Origin: Ruminococcus sp.
Lineage (GTDB): Bacteria > Bacillota > Clostridia > Oscillospirales > Acutalibacteraceae
Length of the DNA: 57,058 nucleotides
Assembly: GCA_017473775.1 (NCBI GenBank)
Contig: JAFUJH010000079.1
Coordinates: forward strand, 1-57,058
Reading direction: 5' to 3'
Notes under the pieces: generated by a model
Told to the model about the DNA's origin: nothing
What the model saw: the letters and a program-made list of their open reading frames with translations, nothing else
The model's database searches: none
Program-made: the position numbers and the translations under genes
Shown here: positions 1 to 7,762 of the stretch, in pieces
Layout of the letters: every line of letters starts with the position of its first letter
Numbering within the stretch: the first letter of the stretch is position 1

Positions 1-5
1 TGTTT

Positions 6-87
6 GTAGAGCATATTGGATTCTCCGTTTCTGGTTTCTAGACAACTCCATTTTAACGGATTTCTTTCAAATATGCTCTACTTTTTT
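6..87 (+). terminator. Long inverted repeat followed by a T-run
   Basis: Bases 6-17 (GTAGAGCATATT) are the exact reverse complement of 70-81, and TTTTTT follows at 82-87. A second inner pairing (TCCGTT with AACGGA) lies in the 52-base loop. This could be the terminator or 3' half of a gene or small RNA that starts left of the window, or the end of a small mobile element. The loop is long for a simple terminator. Confidence 0.4.
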
Positions 88-187
88 ACTCTTTTTTTCA
101 GTAGGCTCTTTTTCTTACCCCAACATTTATTATAGAGCCGAAAATGACCTTGAGATTTCTCAGGGGCTTTATTATTATGCATTGATA

Positions 188-196
188 TGCTATAAT
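188..196 (+). promoter_or_regulatory. Extended -10 promoter of the DUF3267 gene
   Basis: TGC-TATAAT is an extended -10 element 17 bases before the ATG at 214. There is no good -35 hexamer at the expected spacing. Confidence 0.35.
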
Positions 197-213
197 AAAA
201 ACGAGGTGATAAT

Positions 214-795
214 ATGAAGGCGGTTGAAATATTACCCGAAGGTTATAATCAAATATACGCTATTGACCTTCAAAAGAATAAAAAGACAGCACTGTTAGTC
301 AATCTGTTATCTCTTTTTATTGCTCTTGTTGTGGCAGTACCGATGCATTTTGTTGTGCCGATTTCTTACTTGTTTAATATGGAAAATGAAATACAAACTT
401 ATTTGTTCAGGTTCGGAGCTTTGCTTGCTCTGATGATTCTGTATATGGTTCTTCACGAGGTTGTTCACGGCATTGCAATGAAGCTCTGCGGAACTAAAAA
501 AGTTAAATACGGTTTTACCGGGATGTATGCTTTTGCAGGGAGTAATGATTTTTATGATAAGAAATCTTATATTTTTATTGCTTTAGCACCTGTTGTTCTT
601 TGGGGAATTGTTCTCGCTGTTATAAATTCTTTTGTTCCTCTTGAATGGTTTTGGGTTGTTTATCTCATACAAATTATTAACTTGTCGGGTGCTGCCGGTG
701 ATTTGTTTGTTACTGTAAAGTTTTTACATTTGCCAAGCGATATTTTGATACAGGATTATGGCGTTGGTATGACTGTTTATTCTAAGTGTAACTGA
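214..795 (+). CDS. DUF3267 zincin-like membrane protein
   Basis: This 193-residue membrane protein has hydrophobic segments at about residues 27-50, 65-80, 117-140 and 145-165. A HEVVH motif at residues 81-85 matches the HExxH zinc-binding signature of zincin metalloproteases, inside the predicted second membrane segment. This layout is typical of the DUF3267 family, whose members are predicted intramembrane metalloproteases with few known substrates. The start follows the ribosome binding site GAGGTGAT. The gene stands alone behind an extended -10 promoter. The metal-site motif is seen directly; protease activity and substrate are unknown. Confidence 0.75.
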   Translation: MKAVEILPEGYNQIYAIDLQKNKKTALLVNLLSLFIALVVAVPMHFVVPISYLFNMENEIQTYLFRFGALLALMILYMVLHEVVHGIAMKLCGTKKVKYGFTGMYAFAGSNDFYDKKSYIFIALAPVVLWGIVLAVINSFVPLEWFWVVYLIQIINLSGAAGDLFVTVKFLHLPSDILIQDYGVGMTVYSKCN

Positions 796-841
796 GTTAT
801 CGCTTTAAAATAAATAATATTATTTTTGCCATTGATTCGTC

Positions 842-871
842 TTGAAGTAACTGCTAACTATGTGATATTAT
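842..871 (+). promoter_or_regulatory. Promoter of the gene at 896
   Basis: TTGAAG (842-847), an 18-base spacer and TATTAT (866-871) with a TGA extension form a likely sigma-A promoter 25 bases before the start codon. Confidence 0.4.
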
Positions 872-895
872 CATTATAAAGGAGGTGGAGGATAA

Positions 896-1486
896 GTGAA
901 TTTCAAGCTTTCGATTGAAAGAATGAGAGACAATTTTTATAATTCCCGTCCTGATAATATACACCTGCATCGACCTTGGTGGATGTTTGTTGATGATGAG
1001 CTTTCTAAAATATATAAAGACAAGAAGGTTTTATTGCAACAGGGGAAGGTCTATTATGCCTGTCTTATGCAAGCTAACACTAAACTGTTTCAGAAGTTTC
1101 CTCCCTTTGATTATCCTGCACAGATTGTTTATTCCACTTCCTTTGAAGTGGATGAGAATCCTCTATTGTTGAAGGATACCATTGAGGAAATCTACTCCTA
1201 TAAATATAGTGACGAAAATCCTCCTGAGCAGTGGAAGGATATCGTTGAAAATATCAGAAATGAAAAAGACCGTTCTATACTATCCTTTGCGTGTTCATAT
1301 GATAATGCCAGAATTGATGCAAGGATGCAGACATTAATGATATTCAGAAAACATCTGCCCACAGGGATTTTGAGTGGAAATGTACTTCCTATAATTGCCT
1401 GCCCTGATGCTTGTGATTCGGTGATTGTACTGCCGTCAGAGTATTGGTCGGATGAATTCAAGGAATTCTGGTTTGCTCATTTGTAA
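896..1486 (+). CDS. Unrecognised 196-residue protein
   Basis: I do not recognise this family. The GTG start at 896 is set by a strong AAAGGAGGTGG ribosome binding site about eight bases upstream. The product is soluble, without signal peptide or membrane segment, and rich in aromatic residues. A conserved-looking C-terminus contains a 'Wx(S/A)' tract and the ending FWFAHL. It is followed at 1620 by another unrecognised gene on the same strand. The two may be accessory genes that travel together, because neither resembles the surrounding housekeeping genes. Confidence 0.65.
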   Translation: MNFKLSIERMRDNFYNSRPDNIHLHRPWWMFVDDELSKIYKDKKVLLQQGKVYYACLMQANTKLFQKFPPFDYPAQIVYSTSFEVDENPLLLKDTIEEIYSYKYSDENPPEQWKDIVENIRNEKDRSILSFACSYDNARIDARMQTLMIFRKHLPTGILSGNVLPIIACPDACDSVIVLPSEYWSDEFKEFWFAHL

Positions 1487-1619
1487 TATCTTTTATTATA
1501 CCTGCTGAGTAGCTTTGCTTATATGGTAATTAGTGAGAATTTAATTTTTTATTTCAGAAGTTGTAAGATATATTGGAAATAAGAAAAATATCATTATTAT
1601 TTGAAGGGGAGTGTGGATT

Positions 1620-2642
1620 TTGGAGTTGGATGTATTATTGATTGACAACCTGCTTGAGAAAAAGTGCAGTTTTGTAAACAGTGATGGGGTTTATTGCTTT
1701 GATATCTCTAATGATAAGATAAAAGGCTTGGAGGATATACTCTATCGTTATAGCGATAAATATCCTTACTTTGCACTTATTGAGCATCTGGACGAGGCGG
1801 TGGACTCTTATCCTCAGCAGCTTGCCAGAGACTTGGCAGCGGAGCTGATGTCTGTCAGTGACTCTGATACTACATATGAAGAACGGGAGTTAATGATAGA
1901 AAAAATCGTTCCTATTATACAGGAGAGAATTAAGGTTTTCTATTCTATTGATACTGTTCTTGATAGGGTTGAGAATGTGGATATCGGTATTGATTGCGGC
2001 GATTCCGGATGGGAGTTTACTGCTAACTGTATTTATCCTGCTTGTGATAACTACTATTCCTTGGATGAGGTTAAGTATGATTCACCTATAGTCTGGCTGC
2101 TTGGGCAGCAGGGACACAGGCTCAGTGAGCTTGCTTTTGCTCTGAAAAATGTTGTGAAGAATTCCGAGAACATTCAGAACGAATTTGTAAAGAGTCTTGC
2201 ATATGAAGTGTGGCACGAAATGTGCTCAGAAAATCAGCTTTTCTTCTTTGTAAAGATGAAACTCAGGGATGTGCTCATAATCAATTCACTTATGAAGTGG
2301 AGTCTTGATGAGAAAAAATGGGGCGGCTATATTATCGTAACCCCTGAAGCAACATCGGGCTTTTACTCCCATAGTGTAGGCTCCTGTAGTGTGCTTGGTA
2401 TCAAACCGGAAAAAGAAATAAAGATTCCCTGTCGTTTGATTCACAGGGTTATGCCTGATTATGGCTTTGATTCAGAGGGCTATTACGGATATTCTCTGGA
2501 GAGTGTGATAAACAGTACAGAGGTCTGGGACAAGGGCAGAGTAGTCTATATGAGCTTGCCGAAGGGCTTCCGACTAAGTATGGAGAGTATGGGGCTTCTT
2601 CCTGTAAAAAAGAACGAAAGACATAATGATGACTTGATTTGA
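1620..2642 (+). CDS. Unrecognised 340-residue protein
   Basis: The reading frame opens with GTG at 1611, but that codon overlaps the ribosome binding site AGGGGAG. The TTG at 1620, eight or nine bases downstream, is the better start. The product is soluble and acidic. It has a helical N-terminal half and a C-terminal half with repeated Gly/Tyr-rich turns ('WGGYIIVT', 'GYYGYS'). No catalytic motif or known domain is visible. Its end overlaps the promoter of the small RNA that follows. I can assign no function. Confidence 0.65.
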   Translation: MELDVLLIDNLLEKKCSFVNSDGVYCFDISNDKIKGLEDILYRYSDKYPYFALIEHLDEAVDSYPQQLARDLAAELMSVSDSDTTYEERELMIEKIVPIIQERIKVFYSIDTVLDRVENVDIGIDCGDSGWEFTANCIYPACDNYYSLDEVKYDSPIVWLLGQQGHRLSELAFALKNVVKNSENIQNEFVKSLAYEVWHEMCSENQLFFFVKMKLRDVLIINSLMKWSLDEKKWGGYIIVTPEATSGFYSHSVGSCSVLGIKPEKEIKIPCRLIHRVMPDYGFDSEGYYGYSLESVINSTEVWDKGRVVYMSLPKGFRLSMESMGLLPVKKNERHNDDLI

Positions 2643-2665
2643 TGAGAATAATATGATAGTATAAT
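2639..2665 (+). promoter_or_regulatory. Candidate promoter of the small RNA
   Basis: A consensus TATAAT lies at 2660-2665, with TTGATG at 2639-2644 (15-base spacing) or TTGATT at 2634-2639 (20-base spacing). Neither -35 spacing is ideal. The likely transcript start is near the GGAGATG arm at 2669. Confidence 0.4.
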
Positions 2666-2668
2666 TAT

Positions 2669-2853
2669 GGAGATGGAGTATAAGTATCCACAGAAATGTG
2701 CCCTGCGACACAAACTCCACGGCGTTTACTTGGGCATTTTGCCAAGATGCTGGGTATTTTCATACCCTCTGGACAGGTGTCAACACGGTTATCGAGAAAG
2801 CTACACATCTCCTCCAAGTAACTGCAGTCTGAGTTAATCGGACTGCAGTTTTT
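2669..2853 (+). ncRNA. Candidate structured small RNA
   Basis: This 185-base stretch without an ORF has a promoter-like element in front and a perfect intrinsic terminator at its end. GGAGATG (2669-2675) pairs with CATCTCC (2806-2812) as a closing stem. Inside are hairpins CTTGGGCA/TGCCAAG (2729-2746) and GGGTAT-TTTC-ATACCC (2752-2767), and GACAC/GTGTC can pair. The branched fold differs from the single elongated hairpin of 6S RNA and lacks tmRNA, SRP or RNase P core motifs, so I cannot name the family. It could also be the leader of the glycosyltransferase, but that gene has its own promoter. Confidence 0.5.
2820..2853 (+). terminator. Intrinsic terminator of the small RNA
   Basis: AACTGCAGTC (2820-2829) and GACTGCAGTT (2841-2850) form a perfect 10-bp stem with an 11-base loop, followed by a run of Ts. 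Confidence 0.8.
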
Positions 2854-2875
2854 ATGTATATAAGGCTTCTTACCA

Positions 2876-2904
2876 TTGACTATATATTGTGTTTTTGTTA
2901 AAAT
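2876..2904 (+). promoter_or_regulatory. Promoter of the GT2 glycosyltransferase
   Basis: TTGACT (2876-2881), a 17-base spacer and TAAAAT (2899-2904) with an upstream TG form a good sigma-A promoter. It shows that the ORF upstream of the ATG at 2948 is not coding. Confidence 0.6.
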
Positions 2905-2947
2905 TATCTATGGCTGTGTTATTATTTTTTTCAATGGGGGTCATTCT

Positions 2948-3976
2948 ATGAGACCATTAATAAGCATCATCATTCCGGTTTATAATGTGGAAAAATATAT
3001 TATCGAGTGTCTGGAATCTGTGAAAAATCAGACTTTTACTGACTTTGAAGTAATTGTTGTAAATGATGGAACCAAGGATAACAGTGCCATAATAGCACAA
3101 GAATATATTGAAAAAAACAATTTGACAAATTTTTATATCATCAACAAAGAAAACGGCGGTCTGTCTTCTGCGAGAAATGCAGGATTGGACAATGCTAAAG
3201 GTAAGTGGATTTATCTTCTTGACAGCGACGATTGGCTTGAGCCGGATGCAATGCAAATTCTTGTTGATTGCCTGAATAAATATGATGTTGACTTGGTTAT
3301 TGAGGGATACCAGGCGTATGATGAGTCAACAGGTGCTGTTGAAGTTTGGAACAATTATCCTTTTGAGTATGGCGTTTTGCCTGATGACCTTTGGGGACTT
3401 CATTCATTCAGCTTTTCTGTTGCGAGACTCTATAAAAAATCAATTATTGATGAGCATAAGGTACGGTTTGATGAGCGTATTGAATATGCAGAGGACAATG
3501 CGTGGCAGTTTGATTATAACTCTCATGTAAAGTCTTATGCTTGTACCAATAGAGTCGGATATAATTATCGTATAAACAGATCAGGGTCTCTTACAGACAG
3601 ATTGATTACTCCCAAGATGAAGTACCATATTGCTGAGCATATGTACAGGTTTTATGAACTGCTTGATGAAAAGACTATTTTTGACAGCCTTAAAAAAAAT
3701 CCCAGACTCCTGAGCGTTACATGGGGAGTTTTGTCTACCAATGTTGTTAACGATATACTTGATAAAAAATATGACGATGCAAAGGCAAAAATGAAAACAA
3801 CAATCGCAAAGTCAATTAATCAGTTTTTAGCTCCCCGTTCAAAGAAAGAGAGACTTTTCTTTTGGCTGTGGAAGCATTCGTTTCTTCTGCTTCGTATGTT
3901 TGTTGTGGTGTATTACGGTAATTTTGAGAAAATCAGAAGAAGTAAATTTATGCAGAAAATGTCTGCCAGAGGTTAA
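2948..3976 (+). CDS. GT2-family glycosyltransferase
   Basis: This 342-residue enzyme carries a family 2 GT-A fold at the N-terminus: the opening strand ISIIIPVYN, then NDGTKDNS, then 'GGLSSARN' and the metal/sugar-nucleotide motif LDSDDW at residues 91-96. Such enzymes move a sugar from a nucleotide donor onto cell-surface polysaccharide, teichoic acid or lipid acceptors. The acceptor cannot be read from the sequence. The C-terminal third is basic with a hydrophobic stretch ('FFWLWKHSFLLLRMFVVVYY') that may touch the membrane. The start at 2948 fits the ribosome binding site TGGGGGT and lies downstream of the promoter. The gene is monocistronic. Confidence 0.9.
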   Translation: MRPLISIIIPVYNVEKYIIECLESVKNQTFTDFEVIVVNDGTKDNSAIIAQEYIEKNNLTNFYIINKENGGLSSARNAGLDNAKGKWIYLLDSDDWLEPDAMQILVDCLNKYDVDLVIEGYQAYDESTGAVEVWNNYPFEYGVLPDDLWGLHSFSFSVARLYKKSIIDEHKVRFDERIEYAEDNAWQFDYNSHVKSYACTNRVGYNYRINRSGSLTDRLITPKMKYHIAEHMYRFYELLDEKTIFDSLKKNPRLLSVTWGVLSTNVVNDILDKKYDDAKAKMKTTIAKSINQFLAPRSKKERLFFWLWKHSFLLLRMFVVVYYGNFEKIRRSKFMQKMSARG

Positions 3977-4058
3977 TTAAGGCAAAATACTGTGGTGCTG
4001 AGTTATGATTCCTTAGAATTGTATTTTTGTTTTATACAATACTATAGATAAAAAGATG

Positions 4059-4099
4059 AATCCTTTGGGCTGTGTACGGTTCAAAGGATTTGTTTTTTC
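4059..4099 (+). terminator. Terminator after the glycosyltransferase
   Basis: AATCCTTTG (4059-4067) pairs with CAAAGGATT (4082-4090), followed by TGTTTTTT. Confidence 0.75.
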
Positions 4100-4105
4100 T
4101 TTACA

Positions 4106-4134
4106 TTGACTATACTGCTGATTTTTGATACAAT
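4106..4134 (+). promoter_or_regulatory. Promoter of the NSS symporter
   Basis: TTGACT (4106-4111), a 17-base spacer and TACAAT (4129-4134) precede the ATG at 4163. Confidence 0.6.
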
Positions 4135-4162
4135 CAATCTATATTTTTATTCAGGTGATTTA

Positions 4163-5560
4163 ATGGAAAGAGAAAGACTAGGCAGTCGGCTGGGATTTAT
4201 ACTCCTCAGTGCAGGCTGTGCAATTGGTGTGGGAAATGTGTGGAAGTTTCCGTGGATGGCAGGGCAGTACGGCGGCGGTGCCTTTGTACTGATTTATCTT
4301 ATATTCCTGCTGATACTGGGACTTCCTGTAATGGTGATGGAGTTTTCTTTGGGCAGAGCAAGTCAGGCAAGCCCCGTAAAGCTTTATCAGAAGCTTGAGA
4401 AACCTTCTCAGAAATGGCACATTCACGGTTATGCTACACTTGTAGCAAATGTACTGTTGATGATGTTCTATACTTCGGTTTCAGGTTGGATTCTTTATTA
4501 TTTCATAAGTTTCCTCAGTGGTAAAATGACAGGCATCAGTAACGAAGCCTCGGCACAACTCTTTGATACTATGTTGGCAGACCCTGCTGTAATGGTGGGG
4601 TTTATGGCGATAGTTGTTGTGATGGGTTTCCTGATTCTGTCCTTCGGACTGCAAAACGGTGTTGAGCGAGTAACAAAGTATATGATGCTTTTATTGCTTG
4701 GTTTGATGATTGTTCTTGCAATCAACAGTTTTACTCTGGAGGGTGCAAAGGAAGGACTTACCTTCTATCTCAAGCCTGATTTGTCCAAGATAAACGGCTC
4801 GGTTATTGTCGGCGCTATGAATCAATCCTTCTTTACACTGAGTCTGGGTATAGGCTCTATGGCAATATTCGGCAGTTATATCGGCAAGGAACGCTCACTT
4901 GTAGGCGAATCACTGAACATTCTTATACTGGATACCTTTGTTGCGATTACTGCAGGACTGATTATTTTCCCTGCCTGCTTTACCTTTGATGTGGAGCCTA
5001 CCTCAGGCCCTAAGTTGCTGTTTGTGGCAATGGCGAAGGTGTTCAATAATATGGCAGGCGGCAGATGGTGGGGAGCACTATTCTTCCTGTTTATGTTCTT
5101 TGCGGCTATGTCTACGGTTATTGCTGTATTCCAGAACATTCTGGCTTGTGTCCGTGAGCTTACAGGCTGGGGCAGAATCAAGGCTTGCCTTATCTGCGGA
5201 GCTTGTATTCTTGTTCTCTCTGTGCCCTGTGCACTGGGATATAACCTGTGGTCCTCATTTACTCCCTTTGCGTCTAAATCTACAATCCTTGATTTGGAGG
5301 ACTTCCTGGTAACTAACTGTTTTCTGCCCTTGGGTGCGTTGTGCTATGTGCTTTTCTGTGTAAGCCGTAAGGGTTGGGGCTTTGACAATATGCTTGATGA
5401 GGCAAACGCAGGCAAGGGACTGAAGCTCAAAAAGTGGATGAAGCCCTATATGACATGGGTGCTTCCTGCTGTGATAGTAGTTATTTTCTTTATTGGAATA
5501 TTTACTTATCCTTTTGCAGATAACTTCACAATCTGGGGCTGGATAAAGAGTATGATTTAA
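4163..5560 (+). CDS. Sodium-dependent transporter, NSS/SNF family
   Basis: This 465-residue protein has 11-12 predicted membrane segments and the LeuT-type signature of the neurotransmitter:sodium symporter family. The first helix reads 'GxVWKFPW' within residues 10-35, followed by the Gly-rich loop GQYGGGAF and the 'GLPVMVMEFSLGR' region. Family members couple the sodium gradient to uptake of amino acids or related solutes; the substrate cannot be read from sequence. The start at 4163 follows the site AGGTGATT and lies 28 bases after the promoter. It is a single-gene unit between two terminators. Confidence 0.93.
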   Translation: MERERLGSRLGFILLSAGCAIGVGNVWKFPWMAGQYGGGAFVLIYLIFLLILGLPVMVMEFSLGRASQASPVKLYQKLEKPSQKWHIHGYATLVANVLLMMFYTSVSGWILYYFISFLSGKMTGISNEASAQLFDTMLADPAVMVGFMAIVVVMGFLILSFGLQNGVERVTKYMMLLLLGLMIVLAINSFTLEGAKEGLTFYLKPDLSKINGSVIVGAMNQSFFTLSLGIGSMAIFGSYIGKERSLVGESLNILILDTFVAITAGLIIFPACFTFDVEPTSGPKLLFVAMAKVFNNMAGGRWWGALFFLFMFFAAMSTVIAVFQNILACVRELTGWGRIKACLICGACILVLSVPCALGYNLWSSFTPFASKSTILDLEDFLVTNCFLPLGALCYVLFCVSRKGWGFDNMLDEANAGKGLKLKKWMKPYMTWVLPAVIVVIFFIGIFTYPFADNFTIWGWIKSMI

Positions 5561-5565
5561 ATTTT

Positions 5566-5602
5566 AAAACCTATGGGTAAAAATATCCATAGGTTTTCTT
5601 TG
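5566..5602 (+). terminator. Terminator after the NSS symporter
   Basis: AAAACCTATGG (5566-5576) and CCATAGGTTTT (5587-5597) form an 11-bp stem with T-rich sequence after it. Confidence 0.75.
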
Positions 5603-5659
5603 TTATAATCGCCGAAAATCCGACAATTTTTGCGTGGCAAAAAACAGCTATTCTGCGAA

Positions 5660-5688
5660 TTGAATCGGATTTTGTTTTATTGTATAAT
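5660..5688 (+). promoter_or_regulatory. Promoter of the leader and DUF2798 gene
   Basis: TTGAAT (5660-5665), a 17-base spacer and TATAAT (5683-5688) form a near-consensus promoter. It places the transcript start near 5695 and leaves a leader of about 130 bases before the ATG. Confidence 0.65.
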
Positions 5689-5717
5689 ACTCAGGCAATA
5701 AAATAATAATCTGAACG

Positions 5718-5801
5718 ACACATGTTGTACCTTTGGTATGTAAATCTGATCACTGTTCACAGTAAGGATTTATAAGCCGTCAGGTGGGGCATGTGTTTTT
5801 T
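5718..5801 (+). promoter_or_regulatory. Structured 5' leader ending in a terminator (possible riboswitch)
   Basis: ACACATG (5718-5724) pairs with CATGTGT (5790-5796), directly followed by a T-run to 5801, so the closing stem doubles as a terminator. It encloses hairpin GTACC-TTT-GGTAT (5727-5739) and a longer hairpin with stems TAAATC/GATTTA (5741-5746, 5767-5772) and ACTG/CAGT (5752-5755, 5760-5763). The ribosome binding site starts five bases later at 5806. A promoter, folded leader, terminator and ribosome binding site in this order are typical of a riboswitch or attenuator. I could not match it to a class I know. Confidence 0.5.
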
Positions 5802-5823
5802 GTTCGGAGAAGGAGTGGAATTT

Positions 5824-6375
5824 ATGCCTAGAAATCAATTTGAAAGGTGCATTTTTGCACTTATCACAGTAGTAATCACAGTGCACGCTTATGTGTTCTA
5901 CAGCTTGTATGTAGTCAACGGCTCTGTGCTGATGGAGGTTACAGGACAGAGCAGTGTGCTCTCAGCAATCAATGCGCAGGGTGGCGTCTATATGGTAGGC
6001 AGAATGGTGCCTATCTGGGCGGTAGTTGTGCTTGAGTTTGTGCTGGCTTATACCCTTGAAATGGTGATGGGAAGTCCCTGCTCGTTCAAGCTTGCCTGCA
6101 AGGTGTTTGACCCCAAGACCACACACCCTGTGCTTTTTGAGTCTGCAATCATCTGTGCAACAGTTGGACTTATGTGCCCTGCAATGAGCTTCATTGCCGC
6201 ATTCCTGTATTATCCCTATTATGCAGGATTTTCAGTGCTGACACTGCTTGCAAACTTCCTGAAGCTTGTGTGTCTGAATTTTCCCTTTGCTTTCTTTACA
6301 CAGCTTTTCTTCATTCAGCCTTTTGTACGAACAGCGTTCAAGACAATTTTCAGAAGAAACAAAAAGCAAGCATAA
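5824..6375 (+). CDS. DUF2798-type membrane protein
   Basis: This 183-residue protein has four predicted membrane segments (about residues 8-30, 60-82, 98-122 and 128-155) and a basic C-terminal tail RRNKKQA. The opening 'MPRNxFER' followed by a hydrophobic helix resembles the DUF2798 family, which has no established function. The start at 5824, not the earlier ATG at 5791, is fixed by the ribosome binding site GGAGAAGGAG (5806-5815). The gene sits directly downstream of the structured leader, which suggests that its expression responds to a small ligand, possibly one this protein transports. Confidence 0.65.
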   Translation: MPRNQFERCIFALITVVITVHAYVFYSLYVVNGSVLMEVTGQSSVLSAINAQGGVYMVGRMVPIWAVVVLEFVLAYTLEMVMGSPCSFKLACKVFDPKTTHPVLFESAIICATVGLMCPAMSFIAAFLYYPYYAGFSVLTLLANFLKLVCLNFPFAFFTQLFFIQPFVRTAFKTIFRRNKKQA

Positions 6376-6392
6376 TGCAATATTGATTTTTA

Positions 6393-6426
6393 CAGCCTGT
6401 GTATTTGTTTACGCAGGCTGTTTTTA
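6393..6426 (+). terminator. Terminator, copy 1 of a duplicated terminator
   Basis: CAGCCTG (6393-6399) pairs with CAGGCTG (6414-6420), followed by Ts. The block of about 31 bases recurs unchanged at 7763-7795 after the MerR gene. Confidence 0.8.
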
Positions 6427-6442
6427 TATTTTAAAAAAAGTA

Positions 6443-6473
6443 TTGACATTTACCTTGGGTTAAAATGTAATAT
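6443..6473 (+). promoter_or_regulatory. MerR-type promoter with dyad operator
   Basis: TTGACA (6443-6448) is 19 bases from TAATAT (6468-6473). Such overlong spacers are the hallmark of promoters that MerR proteins twist into activity. The spacer contains an imperfect dyad (ACATTTACC, TTG, GGTTAAAATGT). The adjacent gene encodes a MerR protein, so autoregulation is likely. Confidence 0.55.
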
Positions 6474-6514
6474 ATAGTTGTAATCAGTGGTTTTGCTTTG
6501 AGGAGGATATGCCT

Positions 6515-7750
6515 ATGAAGATGAAAGAGGTATTGTCAAGGACAGGTTTAACTGACCGTGCCGTCAGACTATATATTGAAAACGGACTTGTTGAGCCTGA
6601 TTGCAATGAGTCACACAGCGGACGGAAAAGTCTTGAGTTTTCAGAGAAAAATGTGCAGGAACTTAATAATATTGCATTGCTCAGAAAAGCAGGCTTTTCC
6701 ATTGCGGATATAAAGCTTCTGATGCAAGGTGGAGAAGATGCCCGTCAGGTGATTGAGAAATATAAAAGTGAAACAGCAGAACTTATTGAGTGGAAAGAAA
6801 AGGTCCTGGAAGCCTTGGAGAGTCTGACTGAAAGCAGTGAGATTACACTCGAAACTGTTTGCCAAAGCCTTTCTGTTGCAGTTGCTGACAGAAAACTACC
6901 TGCAGAGGATAACAAACTCACAATACTGCAACGAATAGAGGTGTATTCTTTCAGGACGGTTTCAATAATCGGATTAGTTCTTTCGTTGGCTGTATGTGTT
7001 TTTCTTATTCTTTTTTATAAAGGGAATTTCAGACACACGACTTTTGTGCCTCTTTCTGAACAAGCTTCTGTCTTGATTGCTTTTTATATTCCTATAATTC
7101 TAAATTCAATAGTTTCTTTGGCGTTACTTGTTATTTATCTGAAGCCGAAGTTCGGAACAATTCAACATATAGTGCGTGTAGTAGTTGCGTTTTTACTGAC
7201 AGTAGTTTTAGTTTGCTCTGTGATAAAAACCCCTTTAGCAATGGCTATGGTGGCTTTTGTACCTCCCGTGTATTCTCAGACAAACTCCCCTGCTGATTAT
7301 TTGCAACTTGACAGTTATGTGGAAGAATACTCTGCTGTTGAAGAACTGTTCCCTGAGAAAATTCCTGATGAAGCGATAGAAAACGGAGTGAGAAGCCACC
7401 CTTGGGAGACTTATCCCAAAACAGTAAGGTATTATTATATGTATAGTCATTTTGTTGACCCTCAGTTTGATTTGTATGCAGAATGGCGATTGCCAAAAGA
7501 GGTATATGCAGAAACAAGAGATGAAATGTTTGCAAATCCGCCATGGGAGATTGCAGGAACTCGAGAAAAAGGGGAGTGGACTTGCTTGTATTTTGCGGAT
7601 GTGGAGGGTGAGGAACCATATACATTTACTTATTATTACCTCATTTTCGCTTATAACGATAAAACAGATACAGTGAGATATATTGCTTCATACTGTATGG
7701 ATACAGGGGATAGTTCACGCAATCCTTACTTTGTTTCTTTGAATTGGTAA
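6515..7750 (+). CDS. Membrane-anchored MerR-family regulator
   Basis: This 411-residue protein starts with a MerR winged-helix DNA-binding domain (residues 1-70: 'YIENGLVEPD', 'LLRKAGFSIADIKLLM') and a coiled coil (about 75-115). Unlike a normal MerR effector domain, it continues into three membrane segments (about 145-168, 185-212 and 222-250) and a 150-residue C-terminal domain that probably faces outside. It may therefore sense an extracellular or membrane signal. The ATG at 6515 is eight bases after AGGAGG; the ATG at 6509 is too close. The preceding promoter has the 19-base spacer of MerR targets. The truncated MATE gene downstream may once have been its target. Confidence 0.85.
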   Translation: MKMKEVLSRTGLTDRAVRLYIENGLVEPDCNESHSGRKSLEFSEKNVQELNNIALLRKAGFSIADIKLLMQGGEDARQVIEKYKSETAELIEWKEKVLEALESLTESSEITLETVCQSLSVAVADRKLPAEDNKLTILQRIEVYSFRTVSIIGLVLSLAVCVFLILFYKGNFRHTTFVPLSEQASVLIAFYIPIILNSIVSLALLVIYLKPKFGTIQHIVRVVVAFLLTVVLVCSVIKTPLAMAMVAFVPPVYSQTNSPADYLQLDSYVEEYSAVEELFPEKIPDEAIENGVRSHPWETYPKTVRYYYMYSHFVDPQFDLYAEWRLPKEVYAETRDEMFANPPWEIAGTREKGEWTCLYFADVEGEEPYTFTYYYLIFAYNDKTDTVRYIASYCMDTGDSSRNPYFVSLNW

Positions 7751-7762
7751 ACACAAAATCTA

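Noticed and set aside
2669-2853. 6S RNA assignment for the small RNA
   Set aside because: Size and promoter would fit, but the fold is branched with two strong inner hairpins instead of one long rod with a central bubble. I left the family open.
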